Assembly (NCBI RefSeq): GCF_013376005.1
Contig: NZ_JABMJK010000010.1
Span: 124,001-188,000 of the forward strand
Source: Duganella sp. SG902
GTDB taxonomy: Bacteria > Pseudomonadota > Gammaproteobacteria > Burkholderiales > Burkholderiaceae_D
Length of the DNA: 64,000 bases
Direction: 5' to 3'
Shown here: in pieces, positions 31,170-40,689 of the stretch
How the letters are laid out: every line of letters starts with the position of its first letter
How positions within the stretch are numbered: the first letter of the stretch is position 1
Translations under genes and position numbers: made by a program
Notes under the pieces: generated by a model
What the model was told of the DNA's origin: nothing
The model's input: the letters and a program-made list of their open reading frames with translations, nothing else
Database searches by the model: none

Positions 31170-33595
31170 GACGACGCTCCCACTTTGCTGATGACGTAAC
31201 GGTGCTTTCCCGAGGCTTCCGCCGGAATCGCGCTGACTTCCTCGATCACGATCTCGACGCTATCGCCAAGCCGGGCGCGGAATTGGGTGATGATGCCAAG
31301 CCGTAGCGCTGGCGGCAGGCCGTCCACGCTCACCAGCAGCACACGCGTGCAGTCCAGGCTTTCCTGGATGATTTTGAAGGAACGCACCTGCGGCAAGTCA
31401 CGCAGGATATAGATCAGCGCCAATCCGTGCATCACCGTGCCGTCACGCGCGACGACGAAATCGGTGACGCGCCCCTCCACCCGCTTCAGCAGCGGCAGCC
31501 CGCGTCCGCACGGGCAGGGGCGGGTGTCAAGCGCGCCGACGTCGCCAGTCGCGTAGCGGATGAAAGGGAAATCCTTGCTGGCCAGGTGGGTGATGACGAT
31601 GGCGCCGCTCTCGCCGGCCGCCACCGGCTGCCCTTGGGTGTCGAGAATCTCGACAATGACGTCCTCCGCGGTGATGTGCATGCCGCCTTCCGGACATTCG
31701 TGGGCGATGAAGCCGGCATCGCGGCCGCCATAGCCATTGGCGACCGGCGCGTTGAACGCGCTGCTCAACAGAATCCGCTGATCCTCGTACAGCCGCTCGG
31801 CGGTGACGAAAACCACGCGTACCCCGAGCTGGTCCAGCGCCACGCCGCGCGACCGCGCGTGCTGCGCCAGCAGGCACATCACGGATGGGTAGCCAAACAA
31901 CATGGCGGGCCGCTGTTTTTGCAGGCGTACAAGATACGCATCCATGCGCGCGGGTGACAGGTCGAAGGCCGGCAGCAGGTCGCTGCGCATCAGCCGGTCG
32001 CGGCGCGCGCGCCACAGGTCCTGAGCGTGCAATTCGATCGGCGAGCCCCACATGACGGCTTCGCGATCGCCGATATCGACGCCCCACCAGCGGGTGGCAC
32101 GCCATTTGGCCGCCACGTCGTGGCTAATGCGTTGCTTGCCGAGGTAGAAAATCAACGGCTCGCCGCTGGAGCCGCCGGTGGTGAAGCGCTGCAGGCGGCC
32201 TGCCTCGTCGGACAAGAAGTCCAAGCGGTTGTCATTGATGTCGGCCTTGCGCAGGACGGGCAGGCAACGCAGGTCGCGCACGTCATGAACGCGGGTGGCA
32301 TCAAAGCCGATGCGCGCATATTGCTGGCGATAATACGGTACATGCTCGGAAGCATGCAGCAGGAGCGCGCGCAGGCGCTCAACCTGGAGCTTCCGGATGT
32401 CTTCCGCCGACCACCATTGACTGGCTTCCATCTGCCGCCGCAGCGGCGCCGTCTGGTGACGCTTGAAGCGCTCGTGCAGCGGGAACACGACGCTGGAAAC
32501 CAGGGAGGTGTAGCCGGAGCGGGGCGGACGGTTGAGCACCCGGCGGTACTGCGCCATCAAAAGCGGCGCCACGCGCCGCCAACTGTAGCGTTGTGCGCTG
32601 GACAGGCCGGCGGCGGACAGCGCATGTGCCTGATCGGGGGTACTCAGCACCTTGTACATGGCGGCCGCCATGGCGTCGGCGTCGCCGGGCGGCACCAGCA
32701 AGCCATCGAGCTGATCGCGTATCAGGTCCGGCACACCGCCGACATTGGTGCTGACGACCGGCACGCCGCTGGCCCACGCTTCCAGCACGGAGTTGGGCAT
32801 GTTGTCGGCCAGGCTGGGATTGAGCGCAAGGTCGGCCTGCCGATAAAACCGCGGCATGGCGGCGTTCCCGGTCTTTCCGGCGAACCGCACCGCGGTTTGC
32901 AACCGCAGCGATGCGGCCAGCATCCGCAAGCGCGGCAACTCCGGGCCCTCGCCGCAGATGGTCAGGCGGGCTTGCGGCAGTTTTTTACGCAACAGGGCAA
33001 ACGCGTGCAGGGCGGTAGCGTGGTCGTAGAGCGGTTCAAGATGGCGCGCGATCAGCACGTGGGCTCCGGCGGGCCGGTCCGGCGCTGGTTGGAATCGCGA
33101 CAAATCGACGATGTTCGGCGCAATTTGAGCGCTAATGCCATAGGCGTCGAACACCCGGACCAGATAGGCGGAGGGCACGATGACGGCATGCGCGCGGCGC
33201 ATGCTGAAACATACCAGCGCCGGGCTGCGCTGTAGAAAAAGCGGGGCCTCGCCGCCGCGATAGTTGACGATCACGCCTTTGCCGCGCAGCCAGCCGATCC
33301 AGATCGCGGGAGCCGCCTGCAAGTGCCAGGACCAGCCAGAGTTGGCCATCACGTGCAGCAGTTGCGCCCTGCCCGCGGCACGCCACAGCCGCCACAGGTA
33401 GGGTGGCAGGCGCAACGCGGCGCGCATGCCGCGCATGCGCGCCGCCCAAAGCGGCCGCCAGGGCGGATTGACCTGAACCAGCTCCACCGTTGCGCCGGCG
33501 TCGCGCAGCAGGCCCGCCAGTTGCATGGTTTGATTGGCGATGCCGCCGGCCGGCGGGGGCAGGGGACCGACCAGGGCGATGCGCAGTCCGTTCAT
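31160..33595 (-). CDS. Fusion protein: GT4 glycosyltransferase plus CapK/PaaK-like adenylating domain
   Basis: An 811-residue protein. Residues 1-355 are a complete GT4: GPLPPPAGGIANQ, ICGEGPELPRL, PNSVLEAWASGVPVV. After a short linker, residues 380-811 match the phenylacetate-CoA-ligase/CapK family: SEHVPYYRQQY, P-loop FTTGGSSGEP (471-480), PFIRYATGDVG and CPCGRGLP. The start at 33595 overlaps the upstream GT4 stop (ATGA). Both domains look intact and in frame over the whole length. In related XrtA loci I recall the two functions as separate genes, so the fusion may couple acyl or aminoacyl activation to glycosyl transfer. It could also reflect loss of one stop codon. Confidence 0.85.
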   Translation of the reverse strand: MNGLRIALVGPLPPPAGGIANQTMQLAGLLRDAGATVELVQVNPPWRPLWAARMRGMRAALRLPPYLWRLWRAAGRAQLLHVMANSGWSWHLQAAPAIWIGWLRGKGVIVNYRGGEAPLFLQRSPALVCFSMRRAHAVIVPSAYLVRVFDAYGISAQIAPNIVDLSRFQPAPDRPAGAHVLIARHLEPLYDHATALHAFALLRKKLPQARLTICGEGPELPRLRMLAASLRLQTAVRFAGKTGNAAMPRFYRQADLALNPSLADNMPNSVLEAWASGVPVVSTNVGGVPDLIRDQLDGLLVPPGDADAMAAAMYKVLSTPDQAHALSAAGLSSAQRYSWRRVAPLLMAQYRRVLNRPPRSGYTSLVSSVVFPLHERFKRHQTAPLRRQMEASQWWSAEDIRKLQVERLRALLLHASEHVPYYRQQYARIGFDATRVHDVRDLRCLPVLRKADINDNRLDFLSDEAGRLQRFTTGGSSGEPLIFYLGKQRISHDVAAKWRATRWWGVDIGDREAVMWGSPIELHAQDLWRARRDRLMRSDLLPAFDLSPARMDAYLVRLQKQRPAMLFGYPSVMCLLAQHARSRGVALDQLGVRVVFVTAERLYEDQRILLSSAFNAPVANGYGGRDAGFIAHECPEGGMHITAEDVIVEILDTQGQPVAAGESGAIVITHLASKDFPFIRYATGDVGALDTRPCPCGRGLPLLKRVEGRVTDFVVARDGTVMHGLALIYILRDLPQVRSFKIIQESLDCTRVLLVSVDGLPPALRLGIITQFRARLGDSVEIVIEEVSAIPAEASGKHRYVISKVGASSCP

Positions 33596-34800
33596 GGGCT
33601 TGGCGCCAGCAGACGCTGGTAAATGTCGCGGTAACGGGCCACGCTGGCGCTCCAGCTGCGTTCGCCTTCGACGTAGGCGCGTGCCTGCCGGCGCAAGACG
33701 GGCCAAAGCTCGGGATGCCGCACCAGATGCAGCACCTGCGCCGCCAGCGCTTCCGCGTCGCCGGCCCTGAACAGCATGCCGGTCTTGCCGTGCTCGATCA
33801 TTTCGCGATGTCCGCCCACGTCCGAGGCCACCACCAGGCGGCCTTGCGCCATCGCTTCCAGCGGCTTGAGCGGCGTCACGAGCTCGGTCAGACGCATCGG
33901 CAGGCGCGGGTAGACCAGAATGTCGATCAGGCTGTAATACCCGGCGATCTGATCATGCGGGACGCGGCCCGCGAAGCGCACTTTATCCCGCAAGCCGAGT
34001 CTGGCCACCAGCTTGCGCAACTCCTCTTCCTGCGCCCCGCCGCCCACCAGCAGCAATTGCAGCGCCGGCATGGACGCCAGCATGCGCGGCATGGCTTGCA
34101 CCAGCAGCGTCAGCCCCTCGTAGGTGTAAAAGGAGCCGATGAAGCCCAGCAGCGGCTGCCCACCCAGTCCTAATCGGCGGGCCAGCAGGCGGTTCGGCGG
34201 CGGCGCGGCGCGGAAGCGATGGTTGTCGACGGCATTGGGGATCACCGTCACGCGCGGCGCCGGAATGCCACGGGCGATGATGTCGGCGCGCAAGCCTTCG
34301 CAGATGGTGGTGACAGCGTCCACGCGGCGCAGGGCGTAGGTTTCCAAGGCACGGCTGAGATGGTAGCGCACACCGCCCGAGGGGCTGGTGCCATGGTCGG
34401 CGGCGGCGTCTTCCCAGAACGCGCGGATTTCGTACACCACCGGGATATCCAGCGCGCGGCCGACCCGCAGGGCGGCGATGGCGTTCAGCGACGGCGAATG
34501 CGCGTGCAGCACATGCGGGCGCGCGGCCCTGGCGATTTGCCGCATGCGGCGCGTCAGGCCGGCGATAACCGCCAGCTGTCCCAGCACCGGCAGGCGCGCC
34601 CACCAATGCCGGGCCGGCGGCGTGCGGAAGAAATGCCAGCCGTCGACCTGCTGCTCGGCGGCGCCCGCGCCTTGCTTGGCGCTGGTCAGGTGGATGGTGT
34701 GCCAGCCCATCTTGCGCTGCTGGCTGAGGATGGCCAGCGTGCGAAAGGTGTAGCCGCTGTGCAGCGGCGCCGAGTGGTCGAGTATGTGCAGGATGCGCAT
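33592..34800 (-). CDS. PEP-CTERM/exosortase-A-associated glycosyltransferase (TIGR04063 type)
   Basis: A 402-residue GT4. It opens with MRILHILDHSAPLHSGYTFR, the recognisable beginning of this family, and has VTVIPNAVD, LGFIGSFYTYEGL, ILVYPRLPMRLTELVTPLKP and the donor-site EAMAQGRLVVASD. Two adjacent ATGs (34803 and 34800) overlap the amidotransferase stop; the second gives the family start. Part of the long reverse EPS operon. Confidence 0.92.
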   Translation of the reverse strand: MRILHILDHSAPLHSGYTFRTLAILSQQRKMGWHTIHLTSAKQGAGAAEQQVDGWHFFRTPPARHWWARLPVLGQLAVIAGLTRRMRQIARAARPHVLHAHSPSLNAIAALRVGRALDIPVVYEIRAFWEDAAADHGTSPSGGVRYHLSRALETYALRRVDAVTTICEGLRADIIARGIPAPRVTVIPNAVDNHRFRAAPPPNRLLARRLGLGGQPLLGFIGSFYTYEGLTLLVQAMPRMLASMPALQLLLVGGGAQEEELRKLVARLGLRDKVRFAGRVPHDQIAGYYSLIDILVYPRLPMRLTELVTPLKPLEAMAQGRLVVASDVGGHREMIEHGKTGMLFRAGDAEALAAQVLHLVRHPELWPVLRRQARAYVEGERSWSASVARYRDIYQRLLAPSP

Positions 34801-36725
34801 CATGCCGCCTGCCGTTCCGCATGCTGTTCCGGCGATTCCTGCAACTGGCGCAGGAAGGATTCAAACATCAGCAACGACCACAGCGGCGCGCTGTGGTCGC
34901 ACCGGCCTGATTGATGCTGCTGCAACAGCTGCTGCACGTAGTCCATGTTGAACATGCCGCAGCTGGCGAGAACCGGGCTGCTTAAGCTGTGCTGCAGGCG
35001 GGCTCGCAGCGGACCGCGGAACCAGTCCGCCAGCGGCACGGAAAAACCCATTTTCCGCCGGTGCAGCACATCGTCCGGCAGGTAGGGCGCCAGCGCCCGC
35101 TTGAACAGGTATTTACCGACGCCGCGATGCAACTTCAGCCGGGGCGGAAGGCCGGAGATCCATTCCACCAGCATGTGATCGAGCAGCGGCACGCGCACTT
35201 CCAGTCCGTGCGCCATGCTGGCGCGATCGACCTTGGTCAGGATGTCGCCGGGCAGGTAGGTTTTCAGATCCAGATACTGGACCGCCGACAGGGCATCCTG
35301 CGCCGGACTGGCGGCGGCGTGGCGTCGCAGCACTTCGATGGCGTGGTATTGGCCGAGGTCACGCTTGAGGGATGGACTGAACAGCCGCGCCCGCATCTCA
35401 TCTTTCATGATGCTGACGCCGTGAAAGTAAGCGGCCACGGAATCGCGCGCCAGCGCCTGCAGCGTGCTCTTGGCACGCAGCGGACGCGGCGCCCAGTCGG
35501 CCTTGGGGTACAGCGCGCCGAGCGCGCCAAACACGGGCTTGCGCAAGCCCGGAGGCAGCAGCGAACGTAGGCGTTCCTCGTGCAGGTGCCAGCGGTAGCG
35601 ACGGTAGCCGGCCAGGTTTTCGTCGCCGCCATCGCCCGACAGCGCCACCGTCACCCGCTGGCGCGCCAGCTGGCAGACGCGGTAGGTGGGCAGCGCCGAG
35701 CTGTCGGCGAATGGCTCGTCGTATAGGCCGGCCAGTTGGTCGATCAGGCTGGCGTCGTGTTGCCGCACGCGCTGGGTATGGTGACGGGTGGCGTAGCGCT
35801 CGGCGATGAGGTGGGCATATGGCGATTCGTCGAAGCGGGCGTCGTCAAACGCGATCGAGCAGGTGTTGACGGGGGTGGCCGACTCCTGCGCCATCATGGC
35901 CACCACCGCGCTGGAATCGACGCCGCCGGACAGGAAGGCGCCCAGCGGCACCTCGGCCACCAGCCGGATGCGCACCGCTTCGCGCAGCCGTTCGATCAAT
36001 TCGTCCGCCGCCTGGGCCGGGCTGGTGATGGTTTGCGGTGTGAACGGCACGTCCCAGTACGGCCTTGGCTGCCCGGGCGCGCTGCCGTGCCGCAGCAGCA
36101 GGGTGTGGCCGGGCTCCAGCTTCCGCACCTGGCGGAAGGCGGTGCGCGGTTCGGGAATGTAGCCGTAAGCGAAATAGTCTTCGATGGCGAGCGGATCCAG
36201 TTCGCGGAGTAGCTGGTCGTGCGTCAGCAGGGCCTTGATCTCGGAGGCGAAGATCAGGTGGCCATTGTCCAGCACGGCGTAGTGCAATGGCTTGACGCCG
36301 AGACGGTCGCGCGCCAGGAACAGGCTGCGCTGTTTGCGGTCCCACAGCGCGAACGCGAACATGCCACGAAACCGCTCCACACAGCGCGCACCCCATTGCT
36401 CCCAGGCGTGCACGATGACTTCGGTGTCGCACTGGGTGCGGAAGATGTGGCCGAATTGCTGAAGTTCGCGCATCAAGGCCTTAAAGTTGTAGATTTCGCC
36501 GTTATAGACCACCGCCACGCTGTGATCCTCGTTGAACAGCGGCTGCTGCCCGCCCGCCAGGTCGATGATGGACAAGCGCCGGTGACCCAGACCGACGCCG
36601 GGCTCGCGGTGCATGCCGCCTTGATCCGGGCCGCGATGGCGCTGGATATCGGTCATGCGCTGCAACAGGACGGGGTCGATATCGGCCTGGTGATAGAGAT
36701 CAAACACTCCTGCGATCGCACACAT
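34800..36725 (-). CDS. XrtA/PEP-CTERM system amidotransferase (asparagine-synthetase family, TIGR03108)
   Basis: A 641-residue class II amidotransferase starting MCAIAGVFD, so the catalytic glutaminase Cys2 is present after Met removal. The glutaminase half has HRGPDQGG, GHRRLSIIDL and YNGEIYNF; the synthetase half has LSGGVDSSAVV and LSGDGGDENLAGY. It should amidate a carboxyl group, perhaps a uronic acid of the polymer, using glutamine. The start was set at Met-Cys (36725), 2 bp after the TIGR03088 gene; longer in-frame extensions have no similarity. Confidence 0.93.
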   Translation of the reverse strand: MCAIAGVFDLYHQADIDPVLLQRMTDIQRHRGPDQGGMHREPGVGLGHRRLSIIDLAGGQQPLFNEDHSVAVVYNGEIYNFKALMRELQQFGHIFRTQCDTEVIVHAWEQWGARCVERFRGMFAFALWDRKQRSLFLARDRLGVKPLHYAVLDNGHLIFASEIKALLTHDQLLRELDPLAIEDYFAYGYIPEPRTAFRQVRKLEPGHTLLLRHGSAPGQPRPYWDVPFTPQTITSPAQAADELIERLREAVRIRLVAEVPLGAFLSGGVDSSAVVAMMAQESATPVNTCSIAFDDARFDESPYAHLIAERYATRHHTQRVRQHDASLIDQLAGLYDEPFADSSALPTYRVCQLARQRVTVALSGDGGDENLAGYRRYRWHLHEERLRSLLPPGLRKPVFGALGALYPKADWAPRPLRAKSTLQALARDSVAAYFHGVSIMKDEMRARLFSPSLKRDLGQYHAIEVLRRHAAASPAQDALSAVQYLDLKTYLPGDILTKVDRASMAHGLEVRVPLLDHMLVEWISGLPPRLKLHRGVGKYLFKRALAPYLPDDVLHRRKMGFSVPLADWFRGPLRARLQHSLSSPVLASCGMFNMDYVQQLLQQHQSGRCDHSAPLWSLLMFESFLRQLQESPEQHAERQAA

Positions 36726-36727
36726 GG

Positions 36728-37891
36728 CTATCCTTTCGTCGATGGCTGTTGGGTAAGGCGGTCGTACACGGCGAGGTAGGCATCGGCCATGGCGGCCATG
36801 CTGAATTCGTTTAGCACGCGGCGGCGGGCGCGGATGCCATGCTGGTTGGCCATGCCGGTGAAACGGTAGTAGTCGCTGATGGCGGCGGCCAGTTCGGCGG
36901 GATCGCGCGGCGGCACCAGCGTGCCGGTCCAGCCGCTCTGCACCAGTTCCGGATTGCCGCCCACCGAGGTCGCGACCACCGGCAATCCGCTGGCCATCGC
37001 TTCCAGCACCGTGTTGGACGCGCCTTCCGCCAGCGAGGACTGGACAAACACGGTCATCGCGCGCATCAGTTGCGGAATGTCGTGGCGGGTGCCGGGCAGC
37101 CAGGCCAGGCCGGCCGTGCCGGAGGCGCGCAGCACGTCGAGGCACGATTGGCGGCATGGACCGTCGCCGATGATGACCAGCCGCAGGCGTTCCGCGGCGA
37201 TGTCGCCCCGCGCCAGCAGGCTGATGAAGGCATGCACCAGGGTGATGTGGTCTTTCACCTCGGCCATGCGGCCGACGCTGCCGATGACGAAGGCGCGCTC
37301 GGGCATGAAGCCCTGGGGGCCGATGGCGGCGGGTGGACCGAGGCGGGGATGGAATTGCAGGCTGTCCACGCCGTTGCAAATGTGGGTGACGCGCTGCGGA
37401 CGGGCGCCGATGCTGCTGACCAGCCAGTGTTCCAGCTCCTTGCTGACGGCGATGAAGTGGCCGATCAGCGGGCGCAATAGCTTGCGCAGCAGCCGGTAGC
37501 GGCGCTTGCTGCCGTCCAGGTCGTTGATGTCGCGGCCATGTTCGCCGTGGATGCGCACCCGTACGCCAGCGGCGGCCGCCAGCAGCTGCGCTTCGATGCC
37601 GGCCAGGTTGCGCGTATGGATCAGTTGCGGCCGCAGGCGGCGGAGCGTGTGGAACAGGCGCAGGTAGTGCGACCAGTCCTTGCCCTGGCGTTTGTTGAGG
37701 CTGACGATTTCAACGTCCGGGCGCTGGATGCGCAAACGGAAATCACTGGAATCCTCCAGACAGACGATGGCGTGGCGATAGCGCTCCGGCGGCAGGTGGT
37801 TGATCAGGTTGACCAGCCCGTTCTCCAGTCCGCCGACGTCGAGCCGGTGGATCAAATGGACGATCAGCGGGGCGGGGTCAGCGTTCGACAT
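36728..37891 (-). CDS. PEP-CTERM/XrtA system glycosyltransferase (TIGR03088 type)
   Basis: A 387-residue GT4. The family-typical N-terminus IVHLIHRLDVGGLENGLVNLIN is followed by IHGEHGRDI, ICNGVD, GSVGRMAEVKDH and the donor-site SLAEGASNTVLEAMASGLPVV. It overlaps the 3' end of xrtA by 14 bp and is followed after 2 bp by the amidotransferase, a gene order common in XrtA loci. Adds a sugar to the exopolysaccharide repeat. Confidence 0.93.
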   Translation of the reverse strand: MSNADPAPLIVHLIHRLDVGGLENGLVNLINHLPPERYRHAIVCLEDSSDFRLRIQRPDVEIVSLNKRQGKDWSHYLRLFHTLRRLRPQLIHTRNLAGIEAQLLAAAAGVRVRIHGEHGRDINDLDGSKRRYRLLRKLLRPLIGHFIAVSKELEHWLVSSIGARPQRVTHICNGVDSLQFHPRLGPPAAIGPQGFMPERAFVIGSVGRMAEVKDHITLVHAFISLLARGDIAAERLRLVIIGDGPCRQSCLDVLRASGTAGLAWLPGTRHDIPQLMRAMTVFVQSSLAEGASNTVLEAMASGLPVVATSVGGNPELVQSGWTGTLVPPRDPAELAAAISDYYRFTGMANQHGIRARRRVLNEFSMAAMADAYLAVYDRLTQQPSTKG

Positions 37892-39446
37892 GGCGCAGGC
37901 TCCGGTCGATGGCGGGCAGCATGGCGGTCAGGAAATCGCGCATGGCGGCCTCGGCGTGATCGGCTTGCTCGTCATAGCCGGCCGCAAGCACGATTTCCGC
38001 GCCGGCGTCGGCGCCGCCCAGCAGCCGCGCCTTGGCCAGCAACAGCTTGACATGCTGCGGACTGACGGTCTCGACGCCATCCTGACGGTACCAGCGCCAC
38101 ACCAGCAGCTTGTAGTGCGCGGCCTGTTGCACCGACTGGAGCACCGTCAGGCGGCGACCGGCGACGGTCAAGGTGCGGCGCTCGCTGCGGACTTCCTCCC
38201 ACTGCGGCATGCCTGACACCACCGTGCGGCGCACCGGCGCCAGCAACTCGGCGCCGTCGGCCTGGTGCCGATACCAGGTCAATTGCAGCGACACGGTGCG
38301 ATGGCCGTCGCGGTAGCTGTTGGCGATGCGCTGCGGTTGGCCGTGGTGAAGCACGCGCCAGTCGGCTGCATGCATGGGGCTGGCGTGCCACGGCGCGGGC
38401 GGGGCGGCCAGCCGTAGCTCGGGTTCCGGCCCCGGATCGGGCGGGGGCGGACGCAACACCAGCGCCGCCAGCAGCGGCCAGAGGGTGCAGATGGCGATGG
38501 CGGCCGCCGCCATCCGGATGAATTGCGCCGCCTGGGGTATGGCCAAAGCTTGCGCGCGCTGCCCGGGCGGCGGCCGCACCGGATCGCGCCAGTGCGCGCC
38601 GCACCAGAACAGCAACGCCATCACCACGCCAAAAAACAGCCAGCCGTAGATCAGGTGATCGATGCCGGCGGCCAATTGCATGTCGCTCCAGTGGCCGATC
38701 AGCACCACCATGCAGGCGCGCAAGCCGTTGGCCAGTATCGGCAACAGCAAGGCCACGGTGATGAATACCAGCCGCTTGGCCGGGCGTTGGTAATTGACAC
38801 CGGCATACAACATGCCCAGCGCGAGCGAGGCGATCAGGTAGCGCAGGCCGCTGCAGGCATCCGCTACCGACCAGTTGCCGGTGGGGAGGGCAATGAAGTT
38901 GTTTTCGTGGAAGACAGGGATGCCGCCGATTTGCAGCAGGGCCACGGTGAAGCGCGCGGTGAAATCCACCAGCGGCGGGATGAAAATTTCGCCAAACGGC
39001 ACGGCCAGCAGGGTGTAGGCCAGAGGGAAGGCAATGGCGGCGGTCATGGCCGGTCCCAGGATGGCCGCGACCGAGGCGATGCCCGACAGGATAAGGCAAT
39101 ATTGCTGCAGCACTTGTACATGGGCCACGGTCGACAGCATCCAGACCAGGCCCAGGCAGGCCAGCAGCAACAGGCCCGGCCGCCACGGGCGCGGCGCAAT
39201 CGCCGCCAGTGCGGCGCGCCGCTGCCAGATCAGCCAGCCAGCCACGGGCAGGATCAGGAACCCGTGATTAAAGGTCGGCGAACGCAGCCAGATGCCGACC
39301 ATGGTGCTGGCGGTCGGCAGATGCATCAACAACAGTGCCGCCAGCGCCACGGCCAGGCAGGCGTGCGGCCAGTGTTGCCACGGCATCGCTGGGCCCGCCG
39401 CGGGGGAGCGGCGCGGCGACAGCAGCGCGGCGCGGCCGGCGTTCAT
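37878..39446 (-). CDS. xrtA: Exosortase A fused to an EpsI domain
   Basis: The sorting protease-transpeptidase for PEP-CTERM proteins. In this 522-residue protein, residues 25-285 form about eight transmembrane helices with the catalytic triad Cys198 (ADACSGLRYL), Arg243 (ANGLRACM) and His264 (GIDHLIYGW). After a further helix near 310-335, residues 340-522 are a periplasmic EpsI-like domain (NSYRDGHRTVSLQLTWYR). XrtA-EpsI fusion is usual in the A subtype. The start overlaps the TIGR03087 gene stop (ATGA). The PEP-CTERM protein at 3425 is a likely substrate; others probably lie elsewhere in the genome. Confidence 0.95.
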   Translation of the reverse strand: MNAGRAALLSPRRSPAAGPAMPWQHWPHACLAVALAALLLMHLPTASTMVGIWLRSPTFNHGFLILPVAGWLIWQRRAALAAIAPRPWRPGLLLLACLGLVWMLSTVAHVQVLQQYCLILSGIASVAAILGPAMTAAIAFPLAYTLLAVPFGEIFIPPLVDFTARFTVALLQIGGIPVFHENNFIALPTGNWSVADACSGLRYLIASLALGMLYAGVNYQRPAKRLVFITVALLLPILANGLRACMVVLIGHWSDMQLAAGIDHLIYGWLFFGVVMALLFWCGAHWRDPVRPPPGQRAQALAIPQAAQFIRMAAAAIAICTLWPLLAALVLRPPPPDPGPEPELRLAAPPAPWHASPMHAADWRVLHHGQPQRIANSYRDGHRTVSLQLTWYRHQADGAELLAPVRRTVVSGMPQWEEVRSERRTLTVAGRRLTVLQSVQQAAHYKLLVWRWYRQDGVETVSPQHVKLLLAKARLLGGADAGAEIVLAAGYDEQADHAEAAMRDFLTAMLPAIDRSLRHVER

Positions 39447-40684
39447 CGCGTCGCCTCCACCGTGGCCGCGCTTTCCCGCGCGGGCATGTCCACGCCAAGC
39501 ACCCGCCCCAGCCGCCGCAAATTCTCGCTCCAGCGATAATCAGTGAGGATGCGCCGGCGCGCGGCGATGCCGATGCCAGCTTCCGGCGCGTGCAACTGAC
39601 GGCAGATCGCGCTGATGAATTCAGCGCCGCCGCCCGCGCGCACGACCTCGGCGCCGTGCACCGCCTGTATGCCTTCCAGCGCCTGGGGCGAGGCGATCAC
39701 GATTTTTTGCATGGCCATCGCCTCCAGCACCTTGTTCTGGATCCCGCGCGCGATGCGCAGCGGCGCCACCACCAGCGCCGCGTGTTGCAGGTAAGGCCGG
39801 ACGTCGGGCACGGTGCCGCTCACGCACACGCCGGGAAAGCGCCGCAGCTCGCGCACCTGCGACGCCGGCCGCGATCCAACGATGTGAAATTCCAGCGCCG
39901 GATGCTGGGTCCGCAACGCGGGCAGCACGCGTTCGGCGAACCAGCTGACCGCGTCGATATTCGGCTCGTAGTCCATGGCGCCGGTGAAGACCAGCGCGCG
40001 CGCCGCGCCGTAGGGCGACGGCAGCGCCGGCTGGGGGGCAAAATAGTCGCTGTCGACACCGTTGCTGTAATAGTCGATCTTGGCGGCCGATTCGGGCGCG
40101 CGCTGCCGGAACAGGTCGGCCTCGGCTGGCGAGACCAGCAGCACGCGATCGAACTCGGCCGCCGCCGCGCGCTCATATTCCAGCAGCAGGCGGCCCTCGC
40201 GGCGGTACAGGCCCGACAGCGGCCAGGCCTTGCTGTCGGCGTAGCTGTGCCATTTCTCCGAGTCCACGTCGACCAGGTCCAGCACGCGCCACAAGGGGCC
40301 GCGCGGCGTGCTGAAGGGAACGTATTGCGCCATCGGTCCGGAATAGGCCAGACAGGCGGTGATGTCGTGCTGTGCGAGTGTTTTCGTGACCCAGCGTTGC
40401 AGGCCGGCGTGGCGGAAGTAGGGCAGGCTCAGCGCCTCGTCGCGCAGCAGGGCCGACAGCGCCGACAGCCGCGCCCAGTGCGGCGGCATGCGCATGAAGC
40501 AGGTGCTGGCGCAGTCGGCGGCCAGTTGGGCTGCGTGGGCGGCGTCTTCCTCGTGGTCGATAAACGTGCCGAGATGGACACGGAAATGCCGCCGCAGATA
40601 CTGCAAGGCGTGGTAAGCGCGTATTTTTTCGCCTTTGTTGGGCGGAAAAGGCAGGCGATGGCAGAGGAAAAGCAGGTCGCGCAT
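39443..40684 (-). CDS. PEP-CTERM/XrtA system glycosyltransferase (TIGR03087 type)
   Basis: A 413-residue glycosyltransferase beginning MRDLLFLCHRLPFPPNKGEK, the hallmark of this family. It also has YSNGVDSDYF, LVFTGAMDYEPNIDAV and the donor-side RIARGIQNKVLEAMAMQK. It immediately precedes xrtA in transcription with an ATGA overlap, and follows the FemAB gene after 5 bp. Probably builds the repeat unit. Confidence 0.93.
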   Translation of the reverse strand: MRDLLFLCHRLPFPPNKGEKIRAYHALQYLRRHFRVHLGTFIDHEEDAAHAAQLAADCASTCFMRMPPHWARLSALSALLRDEALSLPYFRHAGLQRWVTKTLAQHDITACLAYSGPMAQYVPFSTPRGPLWRVLDLVDVDSEKWHSYADSKAWPLSGLYRREGRLLLEYERAAAAEFDRVLLVSPAEADLFRQRAPESAAKIDYYSNGVDSDYFAPQPALPSPYGAARALVFTGAMDYEPNIDAVSWFAERVLPALRTQHPALEFHIVGSRPASQVRELRRFPGVCVSGTVPDVRPYLQHAALVVAPLRIARGIQNKVLEAMAMQKIVIASPQALEGIQAVHGAEVVRAGGGAEFISAICRQLHAPEAGIGIAARRRILTDYRWSENLRRLGRVLGVDMPARESAATVEATR

Positions 40685-40689
40685 GATGG

